A stretch of DNA of 64,000 nucleotides from contig DIDP01000087.1 in the NCBI GenBank assembly GCA_002418205.1, positions 62,001-126,000 of the forward strand, in the 5' to 3' direction. This DNA is from Anaerolineales bacterium UBA5797 (GTDB lineage: Bacteria > Chloroflexota > Anaerolineae > Anaerolineales > Villigracilaceae). The translations under genes were made by a program, and so were the position numbers. The notes beneath the pieces were generated by a model. The model saw nothing but the letters and a program-made list of their open reading frames with translations. It had not been told where the DNA came from and searched no databases. Shown in pieces: positions 40,025-47,939 of this stretch (positions are counted from its first letter, which is position 1; every line of letters begins with the position of its first letter).

Positions 40025-41302
40025 ATGAACCAGATCAACATTTCCAGAAAAACTGCGCGGCGTTTCGTCCTGGGTAAACAGGGACTCTGGCCCGGTCGCC
40101 GATGGAAGGGGAAGAAAGGCGCTGCGCAGGCAATCCGCACCTGCGAGGCGGTACAGCTTGATCCGTTGAATGTCGTTGCGCGCAGCCAGGATATCGTCCT
40201 GCACAGCCGTGTGCTGGATTACAAGCCCGGGCATTTATATAAAGTCGCTTATGAGGATCGCGAATTCTTCGATTATGGCAGCTGGCTGGCGATGTACCCC
40301 ATGTCCGACCTGCCGAATTTCCGCTACCACATGGAGCAGAGATCGCATGGTGCGTATGTGAAGCATCACGTGCCGGATGGGCATAAGGAAGTGATGGAAT
40401 TTGTACGCGATGAACTGCGGAGGCGCGGTCCGTTGGGGAACCGGGATTTTAACGGCAGACGGTTGGGAGGCTGGAGTTACCGCGGGCGCAAGGAAACATC
40501 GGTGGCGTTGTTCGATATGTGGCTTTCCGGGGAGTTGATGATCCATCATCGCGATGGCTTTGAGCGCATCTATGACTTCCGTGAGAATATCGTGCCGAAA
40601 CAGTTCGATTATGTAGCAGGCGAGAGGGAGGCAGAAGAGTTCTTTGCGAGGAAGTCGGTTGCCTTTCATGGTCTCTTGCGCGAGGCCGGGATGCGGATCA
40701 GTCTGGATGATTACATGCGCCGAAAGCATGGTCGCGATGAGGCGGCGCGAAAACTTGGAGGTTGGATCGAGTCTGGGATGTTGACCCAGGTCCAGGTCGA
40801 GGGTGGACGCGAAACGTTCCTCGTTTTGACGGAAGATGTCAAGGCGCTGGAGTCGCTCGAAAAGGGAAAAGTCCCCAGGGGTTGGAATCCCAAGGAGTCA
40901 ACCACGCTGGATGAAGTGACTTTCCTTGCACCGCTGGACATTGTCAGCGCGCGCGGACGGGCGAAGAAGTTGTTCGATTTCGAGTACACGTGGGAGGTAT
41001 ACACGCCCGCGCACAAACGACGCTGGGGGTATTACGTTCTCCCAATTTTATATGGCGATGATTTGGTTGCGCGGCTCGACCCGAAACTTGACCGCACGAC
41101 GATGACGCTGGAGATCAAGGGCTTCTGGCACGAGGAAGACGCGCCGGTGAAGGAAACGGATTTTGCGAACGCACTGGCAAAGGGATTGATCCGTTTTGCG
41201 AAGTTCGTAGAGGCGCAGAGGCTCAGCCTTGAGGGGATACATCCCGTTGGGTTGCGGCGTGCGGTGAAAAAGGCGGTGGGTGGGGAAGTAAAAGTGGTTT
41301 GA
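40025..41302 (+). CDS. YcaQ-like winged-helix DNA glycosylase family protein
   Basis: A protein of 425 residues of the HTH_42/YcaQ family. It begins ISRKTARRFVLGKQGLWPG and carries AIRTCEAVQLDPLNVVARS, where the Q-x-D corresponds to the catalytic QxQ/QxD of the crosslink-repair glycosylases. The C-terminal core includes FLAPLDIVSARGRAKKLFDF and AHKRRWGYYVLPILYGDDLV. Family members unhook interstrand crosslinks or alkylated bases. The ATG at 40025 gives the usual N-terminus; an in-frame GTG at 39995 adds ten residues. It is probably independent of its neighbours. Confidence 0.85.
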   Translation: MNQINISRKTARRFVLGKQGLWPGRRWKGKKGAAQAIRTCEAVQLDPLNVVARSQDIVLHSRVLDYKPGHLYKVAYEDREFFDYGSWLAMYPMSDLPNFRYHMEQRSHGAYVKHHVPDGHKEVMEFVRDELRRRGPLGNRDFNGRRLGGWSYRGRKETSVALFDMWLSGELMIHHRDGFERIYDFRENIVPKQFDYVAGEREAEEFFARKSVAFHGLLREAGMRISLDDYMRRKHGRDEAARKLGGWIESGMLTQVQVEGGRETFLVLTEDVKALESLEKGKVPRGWNPKESTTLDEVTFLAPLDIVSARGRAKKLFDFEYTWEVYTPAHKRRWGYYVLPILYGDDLVARLDPKLDRTTMTLEIKGFWHEEDAPVKETDFANALAKGLIRFAKFVEAQRLSLEGIHPVGLRRAVKKAVGGEVKVV

Positions 41303-41387
41303 TTCTTACGAAAATATAATTTTGCAAAACCTTTGCAAAATATAGACATTGTGATAGAATGCGGGGCATTAGGAGATACCAATTTCG

Positions 41388-41990
41388 ATGTCAAATTTTG
41401 CTCATCTCAAATTCAATGACCCTGCCCCTGATCTGGAGTTGCAGGACGTCAATGGCAATCCTGTAAAACTTTCTTCGTTTTGGAAGAGGCAGGTTTTGCT
41501 GTTGGCTTTTACGCGGCATTTCGGTTGCCCGCAGTGCAAGGAAATGGTCGATCAGCTTGTGACCGTTTCGCCTGAACTCAAGGAGAAAGATCTTGGGCTT
41601 GTCATTGTGACCCAGGGCACACCGGAAGAGGCGAAAGCTTTCTGCGCGGAGCGTGCACCCGGCGTGACCTGTCTCGCCGACCCGCAGCGCAAAGCCTATC
41701 AGGCTTACGGTCTCGAACGCGCGAACGTATGGCAATCGTTCCTTTCGTTCAATGTCTGGCGTTCCAACCGCCGCTTGAAACGCGAGCGCGGCTGGAACAC
41801 CGACCTGCCGCCCAATGGTCAGGACGCGCTGCAAATGGCGGGGACCTTTGTCATCGCGCCCGATGGGCGGATCCGTTTGCCGTATTACTACGATGATATT
41901 GCCGATCATCCATCCATTGACCTGCTCCTGCACGGCGTGATGGGCATGGATTGGAATCAACCCTTTGAAGGACCTGTGGCACCAAAATGA
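41388..41990 (+). CDS. Peroxiredoxin-like AhpC/TSA protein
   Basis: A protein of 200 residues with a thioredoxin fold. The redox site is C47-P-Q-C50 in FTRHFGCPQCKEMVD, within the PRX-like2/SelL type (peroxiredoxin-like with CxxC) rather than classical peroxiredoxins. A cis-Pro-like stretch reads GTFVIAPDGRIRLPYYYDD. It probably reduces peroxides or disulfides in the cytoplasm. Its stop overlaps the ABC permease ATG by four bases (ATGA), suggesting co-expression. Confidence 0.82.
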   Translation: MSNFAHLKFNDPAPDLELQDVNGNPVKLSSFWKRQVLLLAFTRHFGCPQCKEMVDQLVTVSPELKEKDLGLVIVTQGTPEEAKAFCAERAPGVTCLADPQRKAYQAYGLERANVWQSFLSFNVWRSNRRLKRERGWNTDLPPNGQDALQMAGTFVIAPDGRIRLPYYYDDIADHPSIDLLLHGVMGMDWNQPFEGPVAPK

Positions 41991-43147
41991 AAAATGCTTT
42001 TCTTGCCTTCTATCTTGCACTCAAGGAAGTGCTTCGCAATCGCGGACGGTTTCTGCTCGTGAGCCTTGTGATCGCCCTGATCACGCTGCTGGTGTTGTTC
42101 ATTGCCGCGCTGGGCGAGGGACTTGCCAACGGCAACCGTCAATATGTTGCCAACCTGGATGCAGACCTGATCGTGTTTCTCGAGAAATCGGATTACATCA
42201 TTTCTTCGAGCCGTCTGGACACGAACTCCGCGCGTTCGATTCGCCGCGTGGACGGGGTGGCTGATGCCGGTCCGATCTACACCTCCACCACTGAGATCGT
42301 TTCCCTCGACGAGCCGCTCAAGGTATCCCTGCTTGGAGCCGAGCCGGGTCGTCCTGGAATGCCGCCGTTGATCGAGGGCAGGGAATTCCGCAGCGGCCAG
42401 GCACGTGAAGTTGTCATCGATCGCAACGTGGCTCTGCGTTCGAACATCAGGATCGGCGACGAGATCATCATCCGTTCCACGCAGGGAGTGGAGGATGAGT
42501 TTTACACGCTCGAGGTCGTCGGCATGGTGGACGGACAATCGTACTTCTTCCAGCCGACCATCTTTGTCCCGCCTGCCACGTGGGAGCAGGTTCGCCCGCA
42601 ATCCGAAGCGGACTTGAACAGCGATACGCCCTATCCGAACATCATCGCCGTCAAGTTGACGGATCCGAATCAGATCGACGTCATGCAGGAACGCCTGGTT
42701 GCCAGCGTGAAAAACATCGAAGTGGCTGATATTCCAACCACCATCAACAACATCCCCGGTTATTCCGCCCAGCAAGGGACAGTCCAGACGCAGGGCTTTT
42801 TCACCCTGCTGATCGGCGTCATGGTCATCGGCGGATTCTTCCAGATCCAGATCTTGCAGAAGGTGCCGCAGATCGGCGTGTTGAAAGCCATCGGCTCCTC
42901 GAACGGAGTCGTGGGTTGGTCGGCGGTGATTCAAATTATCGTGGTGACAGCTTTCGGCGTCGCGGTGGGAGGCGGCTTGACGTATTTCTTCTCGCTGTTT
43001 CTCCCGTCCACCATCCCGTTCGTGTTCGACGGTGTGCGTTCCATCGCGGCGGTCATCCTGTTATTGCTGATCGGTCCGTTGGGCGGCATGGTCTCCATCA
43101 TTTACGCGGTTCGCATCGAGCCTTTGAAGGCGCTTCGATTAGGATAG
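41987..43147 (+). CDS. MacB/DevC-type ABC transporter permease
   Basis: A protein of 386 residues. One span at the N-terminus (about 22-45, FLLVSLVIALITLLVLFIAA) is followed by a large outer domain (about 50-260) with the MacB-like core (SLLGAEPGRPGMPPLIEG, EVVIDRNVALRSNIRIGDEI). Three C-terminal FtsX spans follow (FFTLLIGVMVIGGFFQIQ and two more), with LKAIGSSNGVVGW in the coupling loop. Such permeases export lipids or peptides, or act as mechanotransmitters. The ATP-binding partner lies 145 bases downstream, across a palindromic repeat. Confidence 0.88.
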   Translation: MKNAFLAFYLALKEVLRNRGRFLLVSLVIALITLLVLFIAALGEGLANGNRQYVANLDADLIVFLEKSDYIISSSRLDTNSARSIRRVDGVADAGPIYTSTTEIVSLDEPLKVSLLGAEPGRPGMPPLIEGREFRSGQAREVVIDRNVALRSNIRIGDEIIIRSTQGVEDEFYTLEVVGMVDGQSYFFQPTIFVPPATWEQVRPQSEADLNSDTPYPNIIAVKLTDPNQIDVMQERLVASVKNIEVADIPTTINNIPGYSAQQGTVQTQGFFTLLIGVMVIGGFFQIQILQKVPQIGVLKAIGSSNGVVGWSAVIQIIVVTAFGVAVGGGLTYFFSLFLPSTIPFVFDGVRSIAAVILLLLIGPLGGMVSIIYAVRIEPLKALRLG

Positions 43148-43158
43148 CAGGATAACCC

Positions 43159-43278
43159 GGTGGTTGAGCAGCGGGCGCTCTTCGCGAGCGTATCGAGACC
43201 ACCAATAATTGGAAAATTAGAAATTACATGTTGTGGTCTCGACATATTCCTCGTTTCACTCGGAACTACTCGACCACC
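43159..43278. repeat. Palindromic repeat with GGTGGTTGAG / CTCGACCACC ends
   Basis: ggtggttgag (43159-43168) and ctcgaccacc (43269-43278) are inverted ends. Inner atcgagaccac and gtggtctcga also pair around an AT-rich centre, giving two nested inverted repeats. It separates the ABC permease and ATPase genes and differs in sequence from the gcaatctcc repeat family. Read through, it would fold into one long hairpin. Confidence 0.75.
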
Positions 43279-43292
43279 TTTAGGAAAGAAAA

Positions 43293-44021
43293 ATGACAAT
43301 AGCACTCGAAGTAAAAAACCTTGTCAAATCCTTTATGCTCGACGGCGCGACCATCAACGCCGTGGATAATGTTTCGTTTCAGGTCAAGTCCGGTGAGTTC
43401 GTGGCGCTGGTCGGTCCGAGCGGATCGGGCAAAACCACGATGCTGTCCATCCTGGCCGCGCTGCTTTCGCCCACGAGCGGGCAGGTCTTCATCGATGGGC
43501 AGGACCTCTCGCAGATGAACGAGAAGCGGCGCGTGAAACTTCGCCGCGAGAAGATCGGGTTCACGTTCCAATCCAACAACCTCATCCCGTTCTTGACCGC
43601 CCAGGAAAATGTGGAATTCATGCTGCGCCTCAACGGACAGGCGAACAAGGCTGGACGCGTCCGTTCTGCGGAGATCCTCGCCCGCCTCGGACTCAACGAC
43701 AGACTGCACAACCTCCCGGCGCAACTCTCCGGCGGACAGCAGCAGCGCGTCGCCATTGCCCGCGCCCTGATCCACAACCCGGCCGTGGTCCTGGCCGACG
43801 AACCGACTGCCTCCCTCGACACCGAACGTGCGTATCAGGTTGTGGAGACGTTCGCGAAGTTGGTGCATGAAAACAACCGCGCCGGCATCATGGTCACACA
43901 CGACCTGCGCATGTGCCAATACGTGGACCGCGTTTTGCAAATGCAGGACGGTAAGTTGGTGCGGGTCTATGAGACGAAAGATGAGATCATGGAGCTCGCA
44001 ATGGGGACGGTGAAACACTGA
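43293..44021 (+). CDS. ABC transporter ATP-binding protein (LolD/DevA type)
   Basis: A protein of 242 residues: Walker A (GPSGSGKTTMLSILAALL), Q-loop (FTFQSNNLIPFLT), signature (LSGGQQQRVAIARAL), Walker B (VVLADEPTASLD) and H-loop (IMVTHDLRMCQY). It drives the permease encoded just upstream. A ribosome site (TTTAGGAAAG) precedes the ATG. It is followed by a strong hairpin terminator shared with the convergent glnA. Confidence 0.92.
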   Translation: MTIALEVKNLVKSFMLDGATINAVDNVSFQVKSGEFVALVGPSGSGKTTMLSILAALLSPTSGQVFIDGQDLSQMNEKRRVKLRREKIGFTFQSNNLIPFLTAQENVEFMLRLNGQANKAGRVRSAEILARLGLNDRLHNLPAQLSGGQQQRVAIARALIHNPAVVLADEPTASLDTERAYQVVETFAKLVHENNRAGIMVTHDLRMCQYVDRVLQMQDGKLVRVYETKDEIMELAMGTVKH

Positions 44022-44044
44022 CGTATGTCAGGAACGTAAACCAC

Positions 44045-44078
44045 AAGACCTCCGAAGGATAAGCCCTTCGGAGGTCTT
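44045..44078. terminator. Terminator between the ABC ATPase gene and glnA
   Basis: aagacctccgaagg (44045-44058) / ccttcggaggtctt (44065-44078) form a 14-bp perfect stem, followed by gtttatt on the plus strand. It is of the AGACC-type hairpin family. Confidence 0.8.
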
Positions 44079-44123
44079 GTTTATTAAGACTGCTCGCTGA
44101 TCGCCAAAAACTGAAAGCTATCT

Positions 44124-45461
44124 CTATGCCTTCTCCAAATACCTCTCGATCTCGTAGTCTGTCACATGCGTGCGATACTCGTCCCACTCCTCGGTCTTCG
44201 CGCGGACAAAGGCCTCGTAGGCAGACTCACCCAACGCGTCCACCAGAACTTTGTCCTTGCTGAGTTCGACCAGTGCCTCTCCAAGCGAGCCGGGCAATTC
44301 ACCCACGCCGAGTTTTTTGCGGTCTTTCGCATCGAGATGATACAGGTTGACGTTGTTCAACGGTTTGGGTGGGGTCAACTTGTTGTCGATGCCATCCAGC
44401 GCCGCGGCGAGCATCCCCGCGAACGCCAGATACGGGTTCGATGACGGATCGGGGAAACGCAGTTCGGCGCGCATGGACTTGTTGCGTCCCTTGGTGTAGC
44501 GCGGGATGCGGATCAGTGCCGAACGGTTTTGTTGTGCCCAGCCGATGTACACAGGCGCTTCATAACCGGGAACAAGCCGCTTGTAGGAGTTGACCGTCGG
44601 CGCGACCAGGGCGGCGAGTCCGCGGGCATGTTTGAGCTGCCCGGCGATGAACGAATAGGCGACGGGCGAGAAATGATATTCATCCTTCTCGTCGAAGAAC
44701 AGGTTGTTGCCTTTATCGTCAAAGAGACTCTGGTGACAGTGCATGCCAGAGCCATTAATGCCGTAGACAGGCTTGGGCATGAAAGAGGCGGTCAATCCGT
44801 GCAATGCCGCAATCGCTTTCACGGTGTACTTCAAGGTCAGCACGTTGTCCGCCGCCTTGACCGCATCCGCAAAACGGAAATCGATCTCGTGCTGTCCGAG
44901 CGCCACTTCATGATGCCCCACCTCCACTTCGAGACCCATCGAATTCAAGGCGTCCATCAACTTGGTGCGGACCCGCACCGCCTCATCGCCCGCGGAAAAA
45001 TCGAAGTAGCCGCCGACATCGTGCGGGACGGGATGGACGCTGTCGCCGTTCCCGCCTTTGAATAAAAAGAACTCCGGTTCGGGACCGATGTTGTATGTCC
45101 AACCGCGTTCGGCGATCTTTGCGATCATGCGTTTGAGCACGCCGCGCGGGTCGCCTTCGAAGGGTCTGCCATCGGGCATTTGGATATCACAAAAGATGCG
45201 GGCGCGTCGGCGCTCATCCAAACTCCACGGCAGCACCGCGTACGTATCGGGGTCGAGCACGAGGCGCATATCCGATTCCTGGATGCGCGCAAAACCTTCC
45301 ACCGAGGAACCGTCGAACCACACACCGTCCTCCAGCGCGCCTTCCAGCCCGTTGACCGGCATATCCACGCTCTTGACCGAACCGGTCACGTCGGTGAATT
45401 GCAGCGAAACAAACTTGACCTCATCTTCCTTCACACGTTTGAGTAGATCCTTGCTGTCCAT
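44124..45461 (-). CDS. glnA: Glutamine synthetase, type I
   Basis: A protein of 445 residues, the size of the GSI-alpha class, which joins ammonia to glutamate using ATP. Motifs: WFDGSSVEGFARIQESDM, GPEPEFFLF (metal-binding glutamates), NGSGMHCHQSL, KRLVPGYEAPVYIGW and RAELRFPDPSSNPYLAFAG. No adenylylation-loop tyrosine was recognised. The start at MDSKDLLKRVKEDEVKF (45461) has AAAGGAGAA upstream and is preferred over the longer frame to 45512. It lies 80 bases downstream of the EamA transporter on the same strand. Confidence 0.96.
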   Translation of the reverse strand: MDSKDLLKRVKEDEVKFVSLQFTDVTGSVKSVDMPVNGLEGALEDGVWFDGSSVEGFARIQESDMRLVLDPDTYAVLPWSLDERRRARIFCDIQMPDGRPFEGDPRGVLKRMIAKIAERGWTYNIGPEPEFFLFKGGNGDSVHPVPHDVGGYFDFSAGDEAVRVRTKLMDALNSMGLEVEVGHHEVALGQHEIDFRFADAVKAADNVLTLKYTVKAIAALHGLTASFMPKPVYGINGSGMHCHQSLFDDKGNNLFFDEKDEYHFSPVAYSFIAGQLKHARGLAALVAPTVNSYKRLVPGYEAPVYIGWAQQNRSALIRIPRYTKGRNKSMRAELRFPDPSSNPYLAFAGMLAAALDGIDNKLTPPKPLNNVNLYHLDAKDRKKLGVGELPGSLGEALVELSKDKVLVDALGESAYEAFVRAKTEEWDEYRTHVTDYEIERYLEKA

Positions 45462-45543
45462 ATTTTCTCCTTTCAAAATTTTATGAATACGATTTTCGAC
45501 TGCTGCAAGCAATCATTGAACCAATCAAATGGAGGGAGGGGAT

Positions 45544-46473
45544 TCAGTCATTTGCCGCCGAGGCGGCCTGCTGCGCCTCTTTCCCGACCGACGCCTGCTT
45601 CTCGCTATTGATGAATACGACCGATCCGATGATGATTCCCGCGGCGACGAGCGTACGAGCTGTGAGCGGTTCCTGCGCGAACCAGTTCCCAAGGAAGACC
45701 GCCACCAACGGGTTGACGTATGCATACGTGGCAACCAGGGAAACCGGCGCGTTCTGCAGGAGCCAGATGTACGCGACGAATCCGATCATCGAGCCGAATG
45801 TGATGAGATAGATCAGGCCCAGCCAAGATTCGCGCGTCACTTGTGAGAATGAAAAGCCGTTCAGTTCGCCGATCAGCGCGCTCACGATAAATATTGGGAT
45901 GCTGGCAGAGAGCATTTCTCCGCCGGTCATCATCAAAGCCGACTTTGGCAATTCCGCGCTGCGGCTGTAGATCGAGCCAATGGACCATAAGAACGCCGCG
46001 ATCACAACCGCGATCGTACCGATGGCATCGAACTGAAACACCCCGGTCGCTTTTGTAGGACCGATCAGAAGATAAATACCTCCGAAGCCAACGAGCAAGC
46101 CAAGGATCGCCCGCCAGCTGGGCTTGACCCCTCCGGGACGAAGCCCTTCGATCAATACCAGCCAGAGCGGAACCGTCCCAACGATCAGCGCCGCGATGCC
46201 AGATGCAATGCGCGTCTCCGCGAAGGACACCATCCCATTGCCTCCGAGCAGGAGCAATACACCGATGATGACGAGCGATCTCCACTGCCGGAACGTCGGC
46301 ATCTCATCGCCTGCGAGCCTGCGCCAGATTACGAGGATGAGCCCGGAGATGAAGAATCGCAGCCCAGCCGAAAAGAACGGCGGGATGGTCTCCACCGCGA
46401 AACGGATTGCGAGATATGTCGAGCCCCAGACGATATAGAGTGCCAGTAACGCGACCCAGATTTTTGTTTTCAT
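45544..46473 (-). CDS. EamA/DMT-family transporter
   Basis: A protein of 309 residues with about ten membrane spans in two EamA repeats. The first starts ALYIVWGSTYLAIRFAVETI; the second, from about residue 150, contains GTIAVVIAAFLWSIGSIYSR and ends in PLVAVFLGNWFAQEPLTA. Drug/metabolite transporters of this kind usually export amino acids or small metabolites. The substrate is unknown; the glnA gene downstream on the same strand may hint at amino acid metabolism but is not proof. Confidence 0.85.
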   Translation of the reverse strand: MKTKIWVALLALYIVWGSTYLAIRFAVETIPPFFSAGLRFFISGLILVIWRRLAGDEMPTFRQWRSLVIIGVLLLLGGNGMVSFAETRIASGIAALIVGTVPLWLVLIEGLRPGGVKPSWRAILGLLVGFGGIYLLIGPTKATGVFQFDAIGTIAVVIAAFLWSIGSIYSRSAELPKSALMMTGGEMLSASIPIFIVSALIGELNGFSFSQVTRESWLGLIYLITFGSMIGFVAYIWLLQNAPVSLVATYAYVNPLVAVFLGNWFAQEPLTARTLVAAGIIIGSVVFINSEKQASVGKEAQQAASAAND

Positions 46474-46487
46474 TCTTCTCCGATTGT

Positions 46488-46551
46488 GTCATTGTGAGCG
46501 GAGCGAAGCAATCTTCTAGTAGGAGGAGACTGCTTCGTTCCTCGCAGTGAC
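46488..46551. repeat. Dispersed palindromic repeat, copy 4, overlapping the Ada-like gene
   Basis: gtcattgtgagcgg and ctcgcagtgac are the inverted ends; inner gaagcaatctt pairs with gactgcttc. This short copy contains the 3' end of the Ada-like gene, supplying about its last ten codons and the stop. Confidence 0.75.
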
Positions 46552-47391
46552 ATATTCTCTTGCCAGCAATGCCTTCTTCCTCAATGCGCCGTAACGGTAA
46601 TTTCCGAAATCGCCGACCTTGCGGATCACCCGGTGACAGGGAATGAGCACCGCAATCGGGTTATGTCCAATGGCTGTGCCTACTGCGCGCGTGGCGCTGG
46701 GCTGACCGATCCGCGAAGCGATGCCTTCGTACGTGGTCACGCTCCCTGTTGGGATCTGCAGCAGCGCCTCCCACACCTTCAACTGGAAGTTCGTGCCGCG
46801 CAGATGGATCCTCAAGGGTTCGCCGCCGCGCACACCATGCTGCAGGTCGAAGATCGGCTTGATGAGCGGACCCGTGGATTTGTGGTCTTCGATCATCTCT
46901 GCCTGTTTCCACTCCGAAACGAGGCTGTCCACTGCATCGCCTTCGCTGGTCTGCACGAAACCGAGATGGCAGATGCCTCTGTCCGTTGTGGCGATCAGGC
47001 ATTTACCGAACGGCGTGGGGTGGATCCCGTAGCGGATGGTCACGCCCGCGCCGCGGGTCTTGTATTCGCCCGGCGTCACGGCTTCAGTGGTGACGAAAAG
47101 ATCGTGCAGGCGTCCCAGGCTCGAAAGTCCGATCTGATGCGTGGTGTCCAGCAGGTTTTCGGAACGGTCGAGCAGTTCCTTGGCGCCTTCCTTCGTCAGG
47201 AACTGCAGGAAACGCTTCGGGCTGACTCCCGCCCAGCGCGTGAATAATCGCTGGAAATGGAACTCGCTCAGCCCGATATTCGCCGCCACCTCTTCAAGGT
47301 TTGGCTGATCTTTGAAATGATTTTCAAGGTACAGGATCGCCTGCTCGATGCGCAGGTAATCGTCCGAAAGTTGTTTCGTATCTGTGTTCAT
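46516..47391 (-). CDS. AraC-type HTH fused to O6-methylguanine-DNA methyltransferase (Ada-like)
   Basis: A protein of 291 residues. An AraC helix-turn-helix region (LEEVAANIGLSEFHFQRLF, FLQFLTKEGAKELL) is joined to the methyltransferase domain with the active-site cysteine in AVLIPCHRVIRKVGDFGNYR. The N-terminal zinc/phosphotriester domain of E. coli Ada is missing. It should transfer methyl groups from O6-methylguanine to itself and perhaps regulate its own gene. The C-terminal YVTARNEAVSSY is encoded by repeat copy 4, so the native tail was probably replaced by the insertion. Confidence 0.9.
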   Translation of the reverse strand: MNTDTKQLSDDYLRIEQAILYLENHFKDQPNLEEVAANIGLSEFHFQRLFTRWAGVSPKRFLQFLTKEGAKELLDRSENLLDTTHQIGLSSLGRLHDLFVTTEAVTPGEYKTRGAGVTIRYGIHPTPFGKCLIATTDRGICHLGFVQTSEGDAVDSLVSEWKQAEMIEDHKSTGPLIKPIFDLQHGVRGGEPLRIHLRGTNFQLKVWEALLQIPTGSVTTYEGIASRIGQPSATRAVGTAIGHNPIAVLIPCHRVIRKVGDFGNYRYGALRKKALLAREYVTARNEAVSSY

Positions 47392-47458
47392 AGTTTCTCC
47401 TTTTGAACATATTCTATGAACAACGTCTGCTCCTGCCGACCCGATTCTTGCTCAATTA

Positions 47459-47831
47459 AACAAAAAAGACATGCCCGGGCATGTCTTGATAACAGCATAT
47501 ATGCCATTAAATAAAACAGCCCTTCCAAACACTTATACCAGATGCACTGACATGCTTCTGGTTCACTGCGCTCACTTGTCCCGGTTGTTGCCATCCGGTT
47601 TTCGATGCGGGCAACAGCATTTTCCGCCCGATGGTTGGGCGTGTGTTACTCCTTGCGCTTGTTTCGGAAGGGAGAAAGGAGTTCGTGACAAACTCCAGAG
47701 GCATCCGCTGATCGATCCGATTTTCACCCGGGTACCGGGATTAGCATGTCCCTCGCGGGACAGAACCTCCACCTCGTAGTCCTGCCAAAGGCAGGACCCA
47801 GCCGCTATCTCTCCGTTATTCAGTTGTTAAT
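47459..47831 (-). ncRNA. Candidate structured noncoding RNA, about 370 nt
   Basis: The minus strand between a good promoter and a strong terminator has no convincing ORF but many stable hairpins: gtcctgcc/ggcaggac, tgtccc-gcga-gggaca (GNRA-type loop), cccggtacccggg, ggagtt/aactcc, gcccaaccatcgggc, gttgcc/ggcaac and accaga/tctggt. Density and loop types suggest a conserved structured RNA of about the size of tmRNA or RNase P RNA. I could not find the conserved signatures of either (the RNase P GAGGAAAGTCC-type core, the tmRNA tRNA-like ends) or of SRP RNA. The class is unassigned. It lies upstream of the Ada-like gene, in a 548-base gap. Confidence 0.5.
47462..47486 (-). terminator. Terminator of the candidate noncoding RNA
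   Basis: The perfect palindrome agacatgcccgggcatgtct (47467-47486) is preceded on the plus strand by AAAAAA, which becomes a U-run on the minus strand. The stem lies at the end of the structured RNA and before the Ada-like gene's own leader. Confidence 0.85.
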
Positions 47832-47838
47832 GGCGGCG

Positions 47839-47867
47839 ATTGTAAGCGCGGGCGGAATTCCCGTCAA
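47839..47867 (-). promoter_or_regulatory. Promoter of the candidate noncoding RNA
   Basis: On the minus strand TTGACG (47867-47862) and TACAAT (47844-47839) are separated by exactly 17 bases, a near-consensus sigma-70-type promoter, with transcription predicted to start near 47831. Confidence 0.6.
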
Positions 47868-47939
47868 GGACAAAAAAGGTGATTGTAATTCCGTTCGATT
47901 TTGGATAAGATGGGTCATCTTTTTATTTTGGAGGCATCG

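Noticed and set aside
45462..45543. Leader peptide before glnA
   Set aside because: The frame upstream (MLAAVENRIHKILKGEN) is in frame with glnA and has no Glu/Gln codon run or terminator.
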